From assembly GCA_030141605.1 (NCBI GenBank), contig JAQGDQ010000142.1, positions 434,001 to 498,000 of the forward strand: a stretch of 64,000 nucleotides of DNA, given 5' to 3'. Position 1 is the stretch's first letter, and every line of letters starts with the position of its first letter. The translations under genes and the position numbers were made by a program. The notes under the pieces are model-generated. The model was not told the DNA's origin, ran no database searches, and saw nothing but the letters and a program-made list of their open reading frames with translations. Positions 11,301 to 33,580 of this stretch are shown piece by piece. The DNA comes from Tubiluchus corallicola (taxonomy: Eukaryota > Priapulida > Priapulimorpha > Priapulimorphida > Tubiluchidae).

Positions 11301-14300
11301 TCCACTCACCAGATGACTTATGAATATGTGACACGTCTGCAAGCGCAGGACACAGCTGCAAGATTGCTACTTATGCATTAAATTTTTAGCAAATTTTTAC
11401 CTATGGCATTTTGCTACAGCTGTTAGCATATCGGTGACTCTGGTAGGTGGTCGTGGTTTGCCATAAGAGCGTTGTTCGCAGGCGAATCCATGCTCAATCT
11501 CTTGCAAGGTTTCAGGATGGCGGATCATTACTGTGGAACGAGCCTTTTGAACTGCAAGTGAGGAAATCTGATATTAAAAATGAATGATTTTCAAATGGAG
11601 TAAGAACTGCAGGCATTGCTGTTGCTAGATGATGGTGTAACTAGAGCAGCTGGTGCCAGGTTCAGATGCTTACCTGTCGTAACAGAGCTGGTGTCACTGG
11701 ATGATGGCTTAACTAGAGTAGCTGCTGTTAGGTTTAAATACTTACTTGTCATAACAGAGCTATTGTTGCTGGATGACGGAGTAACTAGAGTGGCTGATGC
11801 CAGGTTTAGATGCCTACCTGTAGTGTTGGTGTCAGTGGATGATGGTGTAACTAGAGTGGCTGATGCCAGGTTTAGCTGCCTACCTGTAGTGTTGGTGTCA
11901 CTGGATGATGGTGTAACTAGAGTGGCTGATGCCAGGTTTAGCTGCCTACCTGTAGTGTTGGTGTCACTGGATGATGGTGTAACTAGAGTTGCTGATGCCA
12001 GGTTTAGCTGCCTACCTGTAGTGCTGGTGTCACTGGATGATGGTGTAACTAGAGTGTCTGATGCCAGGTTTAGGTGCCTACCTGTAGTGTTGGCGTCACT
12101 GGATGATGGCGTAACTAGAGTGGCTGATGCCAGTTTTAAATGCCTACCTGTAGTGTTGGTGTCACTGAATGATGGTGTAACTAGAGCGGCTGATGCCAGG
12201 TTTAGCTGCCTACCTGTAGTGTTGGTGTCACTGGATGATGGTGTAACTAGAGTGGCTGATGCCAGGTTTAAATGCCTACCTGTAGTGTTGGTGTCACTGG
12301 ATGATGGTGTAACTAGAGCGGCTGATGCCAGGTTTAGCTGCCTACCTGTAGTGCTGGTGTCACTGGATGATAGTGTAACTAGAGTGTCTGATGCCAGGTT
12401 TAGCTGCCTACCTGTAGTGCTGGTGTCACTGGATGATGGTGTAACTAGAGCGGCTGATGCCAGGTTTAGTTGCCTACCTGTAGTGTTGGTGTCACTGGAT
12501 GATGGCGTAACTAGAGTGGCTGATGCCAGGTTTAGGTGCCTACCTGTAGTGCTGGTGTCACTGGATGATGGTGTAACTAGAGTGGCTGATGCCAGGTTTA
12601 AATGCCTACGTGTAGTGCTGGTGTCACTGGATGATGGAGTAACCAGAGTGTCTGATGCCAGGTTTAGCTGCCTACCTGTAGTGCTGGTGTCACTGGATGA
12701 TGGTGTAACTAGAGTGTCTGATGCCAGGTTTAAATGCCTACCTGTAGTGTTGGTGTCACTGGATGATGGTGTAACTAGAGTGTCTGATGCCAGGTTTAAA
12801 TGCCTACCTGTAGTGCTGGTGTCACTGGATGATGGTGTAACTAGAGTGGCTGATGCCAGGTTTGATGGCTTGTTCAACCAGTTGGAAGTCTTGATGTCTT
12901 TTATTCGGATTCTAACTGCAGGGTCACGACAGAGCATCTTGTGAACTAAAGTACGACAGTCTGGAAAAACAAAATTCAGCAACATCATTGCCAAATGTAG
13001 CATAGCTACATAATTCGAAATTCGTTTTTCAAAAAAAGGTCAAGAATGTAGTGTATGATAGCCTCGTTTGAGTAGCTGTGCCATAAATAATTATATTACT
13101 GTTATTATCTATATGGGCAACATATGGAATACTGGCACTGCAATAGAGAATACAGTATATATTGTAAACTAGGCTGAGATCCGCAACTCACTGGAAGACG
13201 TTATTATTTTGATGATTGTAACGGGACTGCCTAGACCGGTATCTATTTTACTACTGTCATCTTTTTTGTATAAGATTTGTTACTGTAGCGACTATCATGC
13301 AAACTTGGTCTGCTAAAATAGTATAAACTGACTTCTCATACAAAAATTTAATGTAGATGATGTACTGCATGACAATTTTAATATAAAAAAGCTTTAAAAA
13401 GTTGTTTAGATAAAAGCAGTTCCTGGCGAAACAGGCAATTTTTGGTGTCTCTACCTGTGAGCAAACGTCATGTGAATCACTGTGCACCGATGGTCAATAC
13501 TGCGTGAACACTGCACAAAGTGCTTCAATGTATTTGTTCAATAATTAGATAAGATGCTTGCCTTTTGTAAGTTCTTTTGTGAATTTCACAGGTTCCTTCA
13601 TTGATTCGCGCAGAATATCGCTGGATTGATCTTGAAATGGTAATTTTCCACACAACATTCCATACAGACACACTCCTAAATTAGAAAGAAACTGTAGAAA
13701 TAACGGCATGGTATGATATGTAGGAAACTTACGTTAGAGCCGTGTCTGTATGCTGTGCAGGGGCGTAGCTAGGTTGTAAAGTTAGAGGAGCAAGCACATA
13801 GAAGGCGCCATGACACATACCAAGCAATTTTTAACGCACTGATTATGCATTTTAGTTTTGAATTTAAAATCAAATCAAGGGCAAAATACCGTTTTAAAGG
13901 AAGTACATAATTGCCATTTTGTATTATTTTAAAATTAAAACGCAAAAAATTGCAGTAGGCTCATCAATCTCAAAACAATGAAAATATGTTATATTATTTA
14001 TTTATTTTAATTTTAAATGTAAAATGAAAACAAAACGAAGCCTATATTATGAAAAATGTATCCCGAAGGCACTACAACAGTGTCTTTCGTCCAGGGCTTC
14101 ATTCTAGCAAAGTCAGATAACTTTATTACAATTCCTTTCAGTAGCCAACTCTCTTTCAATGGAGAGCAAACCTAACCCAGGTAATTTATCCTCGTCCACG
14201 GCAGAACGAAGGTAGGACATTATCTGTTTCAGCCGACTAAAGGATTGTTCAGCTACAGCGCTAGGTGTTGGTACAATGTGGACAGGGTAGCATAAATGGA

Positions 14301-16906
14301 ACACATGTCACTGACAATCGTGAATTTAAATACATTGTTGATGGTCAGTTTCTCAACACTTGAATTTGACGCTCATTTCAAAAACATGGGAGGGATGTTG
14401 TTCAAATAAATAAAGTAATGGCTCCAGAAAATTCTTCCAGTGCTGTGCGATTTAAAAAACCAAACAAAAAAGATCCGACTTTTATCGCACAAGTGAACTA
14501 CAGAGTTAAAAAATTTGTTATAAAGGCGCCAATTTTGAAAAAATCTGCTCAGGGGTAACTGTTGCTCCCCTATTAGCTTACGCCAATGGCGCTGTGTACA
14601 AGTGATCTTGCTAACTACAAGATAATATTACAAACGACTGCTACATTCAATCTATTCGGAGAAAGAAATACTTCTGTAGTTGGCACGGAAAGAACTTTTC
14701 ACGTTCCGGTATGAAAAACAGCAATTCGTTCAAAATCGACATTAACAACCAGCGACAGGGATTTGTATCTTCACATATCAAACTTTTTGACAGTTGGATC
14801 AGAATTTAGCGAAAGTTTATACTGGGACAAAATTTCATAATATTGCAGTAAAAAAGTAAGACAGCTTTCACAACTAATGGAAATACTAACACAACTGCTT
14901 TTGAATTTACTATTCTCAAATAGCAATTCATAAAAGATCATATTTTTTTAACCGAAAACGCTCCTCGCTTTGACATTTAGTGGCTTTGTATGATAACAAT
15001 GTTTGTAATTAATCATGTCAATTAGTTAGTATATGCATTTCCATAAGTTATTATGGGAAGATCTTGGGTAGATACGCAGGGGAAAGAGTTAAGAGTTACA
15101 TCATTATTTAACCTCAGAGAAGCGTTCCATTGGTCTTTGACGAGAATGATGTCGTAGAAGTTAAACTGTATTTTTCTCAAGAAACGTGGACTTAAATTTT
15201 ACCAAACCAACTAACTAATGGGTTTACCCATGCTCCATACATCAGCTAGTTCGCCCGAATACTCTGTTTCCTCTAACACTTCTGGACAACCGTACACGTA
15301 TGAGCCACACCGGGTATTGAGTAAGTCCGAGTCAGTCTTCTTGCACGCAAAGCCAAAGTCTAAGCAAAAATAAAACATGTTTAAATTATTACTCATCATC
15401 ATCATCAAGAGCCTATTGCACCTGTTGTAGGATAGTCAGAGCTCTAAAATGAAAGAAATCTGCTCTCAAGGCAGTAAAATACAACAGTACTTCAGCGAAA
15501 AACTAGACAATACTGCTATCCCAGTAGCGTGTCAGACCACTTCCGGCGCTACTGTTAAACTATAATAATAGTGTATTAGCATTCTGTACTGTTTCTAACT
15601 AAATTAATTAGCAGATCGATTTCGGCGATTTTTCAATAACATACAGACAATGAAACTTTTTAAAACAGTTTTTCTGGTGAACTTGCATTTACTGTTAAAG
15701 AAACGTAGTTTTTCAACTACAAATTTCCACAAGAAAATGTAAGCGAACTCACCACAAAGCTTGAGTGTATTATTGGTGTGATCTAGCAAGATATTCTCCA
15801 GTTTAATGTCTCTGTGATACACACCCTGCTCGTGTAAGTAATTAACCACCTATCAAGGGACGCACAATAACGCAATTAATTCAAAAATACATGAACCCAA
15901 ATCGTATGCACACGAATCCTGACCAGTTAGTCTCTGCCATAAAATGTTGACCTTGACCTCTGGCCTTTAGTCTGTCATGCAGTGCAGAATTTGACCTCAG
16001 ACATTTAGTCAGTCAAGTGTTCATTCAAGTCACGTTGGTAAAACGTTTTCTTGGCTTGATATTTGTAACTCCAGCTTCAGTGACGTTTCATTTTGTAGTG
16101 ACCTTGACCTCTGCTTTTTATCTTCTTATTCGTGCACACTTGGAGAAGAACAGAAGGACTGGTGAAACGCTTTAATTAAGATTTTGTAACATTAGTTCAG
16201 GTGTCTCAGGAATTTTAGACAGACGGACGAACAAACAAAACTGAAAATTGTGATTACAGAGCTCCCATAAGAGACCTTAATAGGAACACCCTCGTTAAGT
16301 CTATTGAAATTATTCATTTTTAAATACAGACGAACAGATAGACAAAGAGAGAGAGAGATAAAGAAAGAATGGGCAAGAAATGGGGAGAGAAACGAGGGAA
16401 AGAGGGAGAGGTTTTATAAATATATACTATATACATTCTTACTTCTAATAGCTGTCTAAACATCCGCAATGCATCGATCTCCTCCAGAGGTCCATGCTCC
16501 TCAATTCGTGTGAGAAGATCACCATTTGCAACATACTCCATGATAATGTAGATGGCAGCATGTGTCTCAAACGCCTCGTAAATTTCTACCTGGGAGAAAG
16601 AACAGATTTAAGTTTTCGTACTTAAATTACTTCTCGCACTCAGGTGGCTTACGAGTTGTGCGTAGCAGTTATTGATTTTTAGTTGGTCATTATTTCAAGT
16701 ACAAACCCCACGAAAGTTACCTAACGCAATAAACCCCTATACTTACGACTCTAGGATGCCGAAGATTGTTTAAAATGTTAATTTCTCTCGTTACAAATTT
16801 CTTGATGATGGCTTTCGGTAAGCGTCGCTTGAAGATTATTTTGACTGCAACCTAAGAGAAAAAACAGGCTTCATCGTGCTATATAATAATATGTAATAAT
16901 AAAAGC

Positions 16907-17001
<95 letters not shown>

Positions 17002-17212
17002 TTACAACCCTGTTTTGACTTACTTCTTTATTCATTTTAACACTGTGAGCAATTTTAATTTTTGAGTAGCTGCTCTCTCCAATGGTTTTCCCCAGCTTGT
17101 ATCCATATCGTTCTAACACGTTGCGTTTCTTCTTATCAGGATGCCAGCTTTCTTCATGGTACACCAAAGCCAGGGTACCATCATCCACTAGCTTTACACA
17201 CGAATCGATCAT
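8343..17212 (-). CDS. TSSK-like serine/threonine protein kinase with repeat-rich C-terminal extension
   Basis: Eleven coding exons with matching phases: 17212-17024, 16851-16747, 16589-16443, 15849-15753, 15359-15228, 13675-13562, 12960-11674, 11551-11401, 10630-10512, 9697-9525, 8642-8343 (937 aa). The kinase domain starts near residue 38: glycine loop GKTIGESSYSK (middle glycine replaced by S), VAVK lysine, TREINIL helix C, YHRDIKLEN catalytic loop, DFG, CPE in place of APE, DVWSMG. GxSSYSK and the short N-terminus fit the testis-specific kinase (TSSK) family, which phosphorylates proteins in developing sperm; that role is inferred from family. After the kinase domain come about eighteen 22-24-residue repeats rich in S/T, then about 300 residues I cannot assign, ending in a basic region (RRRIQQERPAFIRHL). 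TSSKs are usually 270-370 aa, so the tail is unusual. The intron after exon 6 begins GC rather than GT. Confidence 0.85.
8764..8839. repeat. 76-bp perfect-arm hairpin in a kinase intron
   Basis: Arms AGTTGGAATTAGTGTGTGTT (then GA) and the exact inverse, 22 bp each, separated by about 32 bp. It lies in the intron between the last two coding exons. A very small MITE or a structured RNA element are both possible. Confidence 0.75.
9833..10263. mobile_element. Foldback element in a kinase intron
   Basis: Two inverted arms of about 150 bp flank a spacer of roughly 90-110 bp. Left arm landmarks: GCCAGCACCCACTTAAGC, GCAACGTTTCGACACGG, AAGGTCATGTTCATGCAACA. The right arm carries the same landmarks inverted (ATCTACTTAAGC, GCAACGTTTCAACACGG). 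Arm identity is about 85% by eye. There is no coding capacity. It sits in the intron between coding exons 9 and 10 of the kinase gene. Confidence 0.8.
11674..12860 (-). repeat. 66-bp coding tandem repeat array
   Basis: About eighteen units within coding exon 7 of the kinase gene. Sixteen have 66 bp (22 codons, consensus NLASATLVTPSSSDTNTTGR plus HL or QL); the two nearest the exon end have 72 bp. Every unit length is a multiple of three and no unit has a stop or frameshift. Each unit contains ACTACAG|GTAGGC, a consensus splice donor, at the same codon phase (phase 1); one unit has it mutated to ACTACAC|GTAGGC. The opposite strand is also open across the array, which follows from the low-complexity repeat and is not evidence for a second gene. 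Confidence 0.9.
13758..14588. mobile_element. Decayed hAT transposon with transposase remnant
   Basis: The left end is CAGGGGCGTAGCTAGG; the right end is TTAGCTTACGCCAATG, a degraded inverse. Flanking 8-mers ATGCTGTG and GCGCTGTG agree at 6 of 8 positions. Inside, the minus strand at 14304-14113 encodes a remnant of the hAT C-terminal dimerisation domain (AVAEQSFSRLKQIMSYLRS, followed by LSIERELA). The rest of the transposase is absent. It lies in a kinase-gene intron. A shorter relative is at 45260-45605. Confidence 0.8.
16908..16998. repeat. (CT)n microsatellite
   Basis: About 90 bp of nearly pure CT on the plus strand, beginning some 25 bp inside the first intron of the kinase gene. Confidence 0.95.
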
Positions 17213-24686
<7,474 letters not shown>

Positions 24687-25830
24687 ACGGGACACTCCTG
24701 AGATGAACGCTGCAAAGGTTTATGTTGAACATGCTGAACATTGCCATGGAAGTAAATTCATGTGCTAATGAATGAACGATTGTGCATGTGTAAGTCAACG
24801 GATGCTGAGATGTACTTGCTGTCCTGATGCTAACAGACAGTTTAGTTTGATAATGAATGTTATCCTCTTCAGCACAACCTTTTAACCTAGCAAATGTGTT
24901 TTACTCTCATGTGAACAGGAATGTGGTTTTTGTGAACTTGTTACTGGCGTGTGTCGTCAAGTCATGGCAACAAATACAGATAGAACTATATTATTATTTA
25001 ACTTCAATATGAAAAAAATCCTTTTCAATTTTTATGGTACTTATCAATTTTTTTAATATGCCAAAATTTTATAAATCGTACTGTATGCAGTTTTTATTTA
25101 CTGTAGTATCCTTGGGGCTGTCTGGTAGTCTGTTCAACACAAGTCGTTTGCTATTTTCTAAATAGCTCTCCATTTGCCTTAACCTAATGCATTTTTAAGT
25201 TATAACGTGTATTTCGCCTGGTACTAAACCCTTTACTGAAGACTTTTATGATGTGCTAAAATGATGAGTATTAAATAATTAATTAACATTTTCTTTAATT
25301 AACATTACGAACGTGACTTGTAAATATGGTAAGACAAAGACTCATTATGTGAATTAATATGTGCAGTAGTACTCAGAATTAGTGTGCTACACCACATTGA
25401 CAGATATATAATTATGTTTTGGCTCAAGCTTGTCGGGCCTTGCCAGAAGATTTTCAAATATAATTTTTTTGCATTGCTGAATGATTCATTTAACTTAAAA
25501 TAAAATTATAACTTTGAAAACAGAGGCTCGGGAGTCTAAAAATCCAATTTTAAAGAAGTGGCCATTATTTCAGATAAAGGCAATTAGCTTAGGTGTCCCA
25601 GAATGTCATAATCCAGCCTTGGTCATAGTGTTTTAACTATAAAAAGAATGTACTAAGTGATATAAGTAAACATATGTCATGAGGTTTGTTGGTATTGTGC
25701 TGACTACATGAGCTTGTGCATATTACTGTAATCATTTTTGCCTCCTGAGTTTCAGTTATAATTGTCTTTAATGGCATTTTATGTTGTCAGTTTTTGTGTA
25801 GGATAATGAATAAAGTTAAGTGACTGTCAT
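24687..25830 (+). other. UBALD 3' untranslated region
   Basis: AT-rich non-coding sequence from the UBALD stop codon to the polyadenylation signal at 25809-25814 (ATGAATAAAG). No other feature is seen. Confidence 0.55.
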
Positions 25831-26086
25831 AAATCTTACATTCTCGTCTCTTTGATGTAATTTCGTGTTTTTGTAATTGCTAGTGCACATTTGGCTTGTA
25901 AACCTAATTGCGAATTTATCTGGATTGTGGTTATTCTGTTAACCCAAGTTCCCACTAAATGTTTGCTAATTTACCATATTTCGCAGTTCCAGTGATTGAT
26001 GATGATCGCGAAAGGTCAAAGGTTAAGTGTACCAGGCATTGCATTTGTATACACTTGACAACGCCTTGCAGCCAATGCTATGTGTA

Positions 26087-26355
26087 GTTTAACAGTTAGC
26101 TAGAACCTTACCTAGTTCATTTTTTCCTGTTCCTAAGCAAGATGTTGCTAGTAAATCACTCTATGCACAGTCTATGCATAATTAAGTAAAGCCCACGTAA
26201 AACAACTGAAGTTACTAAACTAATGCAGCAGACGGCTTTGCTTTACTTACATGTCACATAATGGTTGTAGTTCAGACGTGTTGCTGTGGTACAGTTAACC
26301 TTTGACCTATAGCAACTGCGGTGGTGGTTAATAAAACTGTGGCTGTTAAAAATCC
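26087..26355. mobile_element. ~260-bp MITE family B, copy 1
   Basis: Shares about 75-80% identity by eye over its length with 58133-58390. Landmarks: AACAGTTAGCTAGAA at the left, CTAGTAAATCACTC, GCAGACGGCTTTG, ACAGTTAACCTTTGACCT at the right. Short inverted ends TTTAACAG and CTGTTAAA. Non-coding. Confidence 0.7.
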
Positions 26356-26400
26356 TTAAATATTTGGCTTGCAGTTTTGCAGATTGCAAATACCGCTTTG

Positions 26401-26559
26401 TGCGTTTTCGCGTATACTTTCGACTTGTAATTATGTGCTGCCATCTAGCACTAAGAAAACTGCGTAACGTACGGTTGAAAATGCAGTTCTGCACCCGGTG
26501 GCTTGTAATTAGGTGTTGCCATCTAGTGCTGAGAAAACTGCCTAACGTACAGTAATAAA
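26401..26559. repeat. 79-bp tandem duplication
   Basis: Two diverged units contain CTTGTAATTATGTGCTGCCA and CTTGTAATTAGGTGTTGCCA followed by TCTAGxxCTxAGAAAACTGC. Non-coding. Confidence 0.75.
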
Positions 26560-27085
26560 AATACTGCATTGAAGGTCAAATCTGGAGCTTCCATGTTAAC
26601 TCAGTGACTTAGTCTTGTGTTCGTAATATTAATAAGAGAATTATCAATATAGAAACACTTGGTGTAGTCTCTATTGACTAAATGGCGCGTGTTAGGTGAT
26701 ACACGATGAAGTTAATCCCACAGATTAGACAAGGCGAGCCGTAACAGTCTTATTCTTATTTTAGCTGCCGTACCTGACTTTACGCTTTTAGGTCTAGTCT
26801 TCTCAACAGACTAACCTTATAAGATATCATACAGTTAAAAACACCGTATCATCGATACAGTGCCTTAGTTCAACATTTTGACCAGAGTTTCAAAGTCCTA
26901 CTTTAGGTTGCAATTGCACTGAGCCAAAGAACTTTCAAAACAGTGAAAGTTATAGTCTAAGTCAGGCTTTCACGTTACTGTCAATCTTAGATAAAGCACA
27001 TATATATTAAACATTTAAGCATATATATTATTTAAAAAAATTAGGATCTTGAACTTCAGTTTTTGTTAAACTGGTTGCTGCTGAA
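26560..27085. other. Upstream region of the MAPEG gene, no gene seen
   Basis: No exon or repeat recognised. An in-frame TGA lies 36 bp before the ATG at 27086 unless an unseen splice acceptor intervenes, so the 5' untranslated exon structure is unknown. Confidence 0.4.
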
Positions 27086-31183
<4,098 letters not shown>

Positions 31184-32050
31184 AAAAAGTTCATGACTAA
31201 AAAGAAAAATGGTGAAATCGCTAACTACGAATAATATAAAATCACTTGAAATATGCATCTGGATTATTTGTATTGTATATGCAAAATACATAATGTGCGT
31301 TTGTTTTATTACTATTGTCATTTTTGTTGTTGTTGTTGTTATTATTACTGTTGTTGTTATTGTTGTTTATTTATACATATATTTTTGTTTTTCAACAAAG
31401 GTCATGCACCTCAAAATTTAACCAAATATCTTTTTTCTTTTCTTCTAAACTTTCCTTCTCTTTTTTCTTTTCTTTTTTTCTTTTCTTTTCTTTCCCTTTC
31501 TTTTCTTTCCCTTTTCTTCCCTTCCTTTCTCTTCTCTTCTTTTCATTTCTTACCTTTTGCTTTCCCTTCATTTTTTCTTTCCTTTACATTTCTTTTAATG
31601 TGGAGTTTTCATTTATCAAAAAAACAAAGGTTTAGATGCAGACGCAAGAAAAAATTAACAGCTAAAAAAGAAAAAAGAGGGAGACAGGGAATAAACATAA
31701 AAACAGAAGTATAAAATGACGTTAGTGAGCCACTGTCATACTTGAAAATTATTATTTTGATTTCTGTCCAGGTTTTTGGGATAAGCAATACTGGAAGAGA
31801 ATCACCAAGTAATACGCTCCTTATGTATTAATGCACTTGTAAGTACCTAGGCTTCTCCATCTAGGCATTTCAAACTCGACATGCAACTGGTCTTTTCTTG
31901 TCCTTTAATGTGTTTACGTCTCTACAGTGGTTTTAGTAAGAAAGTAAGCCTAATTGCAGCCAGATCTGCCTGGCCAAGCGTAACTTAGCTAGGTAAACCT
32001 GTGTAATTTCTAGTGTGCACCCTGCAAATCTTTGAAATTTTTAAATGTTT
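31184..32050. other. 3' region of MAPEG gene, no further gene
   Basis: Contains TTG/TTA-rich sequence at about 31318-31365 and a long TTTC-rich polypyrimidine tract at about 31430-31615. Hydrophobic open frames here are a by-product of pyrimidine bias. Confidence 0.5.
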
Positions 32051-32655
32051 AATGGAAGACAGGATGATTTTTCATATACTAACTCATTTTCAAGTACGGT
32101 AAAAAGTATACATTTTAACACCAATGATACTATAAAAGCGTTTCTGATAAGTAAATAATAGATTAAAATCCTAATTAACGACGGGCGAGCCAAACTAGTG
32201 ATGACATCACAAACCAACATAGGGTATTGCACAAGGGTATTGCACGTGTTTTCGAAAGTGAAAACTGAAGTTCAATGCTACTATAAGAGATTCAGTGTGT
32301 TGTAATAACACTCGGCAAGTATTAAGATAAAAATCCAAATTTGAAATTTACCGCTGTACTCACGCATGAGCTGTCGAACGTGTGCAGTTCGTCACAAACT
32401 AACACATGTGAACTGAGAAGTACAGCACCTGTTTTTGTGCAATGCGTTTCCGAAATGCAGGCGCTAGTGCCCGTCTAACTAGCGAATGGCGAAATGCATT
32501 GAACAGCTAAGACCTAGTGGCGCGAACGGAAATTGTGTTGGAGTGGTAATAATTGTTTTACGTAAGTCATTCTTTAAAAACAGTACGTTTCCTTTCAATA
32601 TTTTAAAGAGCAGGTTGCTTTGGCCTACAGTTTAACATTGCGTGCGGTTTTGCTT
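32051..32655 (+). mobile_element. 605-bp MITE family, copy 2
   Basis: Same orientation as copy 1. Left end GGAAGACAGGATGATTTTTC, right end GTGCGGTTTTGCTTT. Shared internal landmarks are GTGATGACATCACAA, GCATGAGCTGTCGAACG and the GGCGCTAGTGCC region. Confidence 0.75.
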
Positions 32656-33580
32656 TAATGATATCTTGATGTCTACTGTTTAGGGGATAAATTGTGTCAT
32701 CTAAAACATTGAGGTTGAGACTGTTAGTATTTAAAGTGTTATTGCTGAATTTGTTATTGTATCAGAGAATGAAATTATCCAACTATGCCTGACACGCAAC
32801 CAACATTAGTAAGTGGTCATCCAATGTAGATAGACACACGTGTTATGGTTGTCTAGCTGTCTGGAGCTGTGGATGCGCATTCCACTCATTTGACAAACTT
32901 TCCGAGGCTCTCAGATAAACTGTTTTGTAGTTTAAAACAATTGCCATAATCCGCCTGGTCACTTCACTTGCAAGTCGAAAATAATTCAATGAAGGTCAAC
33001 ACACCTTCATATAATGACGAAACTTGCTTTTTACTGACTAAAAACGCATAAAAAAGCCGCAAAGCCGGTTGTAAAAAAACAATGCATTTTTTTACTTCAC
33101 AGCCGAAAAGCCAACTTTTCCGTTGGTACTATTCAGAATTAAGCTACGACTATACTTCTTGTTGTTGCTTATTCCTGGTCAAGATATTTGAATATTTCCG
33201 GGAAGCATAAAACTTCAACTTTTGTAGGGTAATAATTTTGTAATTCGGCACCGCACTTTCTAACACCGGCCCTGAAAAAGGTTAACTTTTTACGTTGACT
33301 AACTGCAGTCTACTGTTCTTCGACTGCACTTATTTGTTGAGAAACGTTTTTGCTAACTATGCATGTTTGATCGCTTGGTGGAATGTGAGCCAATTCTGCC
33401 TGTCCAAGCGTAACTTAGCTAGATATGCCTAAAGCATTCCTCAATATAGTACACTGAACTTATAATACAATGCTTAAGTTGTGTCAGTAGCTCTTGTGGG
33501 TGATTTTGATTGTAGCGTCTGTTACTTTTGTGCCGTTGAGACCGTCTACTGCTGCTGTAAAAGCCCTAAAAGTGTAAACT
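32656..33580. other. Upstream region of UNC93A-like gene
   Basis: No exon recognised. The 25-bp run GCCTGTCCAAGCGTAACTTAGCTAG-like is shared by about 31968-31994 and 33397-33423, a short dispersed repeat. Confidence 0.45.

Noticed and set aside
11591-11673. Direct read-through of kinase exon 7 to a stop at 11591
   Set aside because: A strong donor (GACAG|GTAAGC) at 11674/11673 has exactly the phase needed for the next exon; the read-through stretch is probably intron, though an alternative end cannot be excluded.
11616-12944. A 442-codon plus-strand frame across the 66-bp array
   Set aside because: It mirrors the coding repeats on the minus strand; low-complexity repeats of length divisible by three stay open on both strands. 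The minus strand joins to kinase exons.
16871-17023. Arg/Glu repeat protein encoded by the CT tract
   Set aside because: The tract lies after a clear donor (GAA|GTAAGT) and is intronic.
31209-31714. Phe/Leu-rich open frames resembling membrane proteins
   Set aside because: They come from TTTC- and TTG-rich low-complexity sequence with no domain or splice support.
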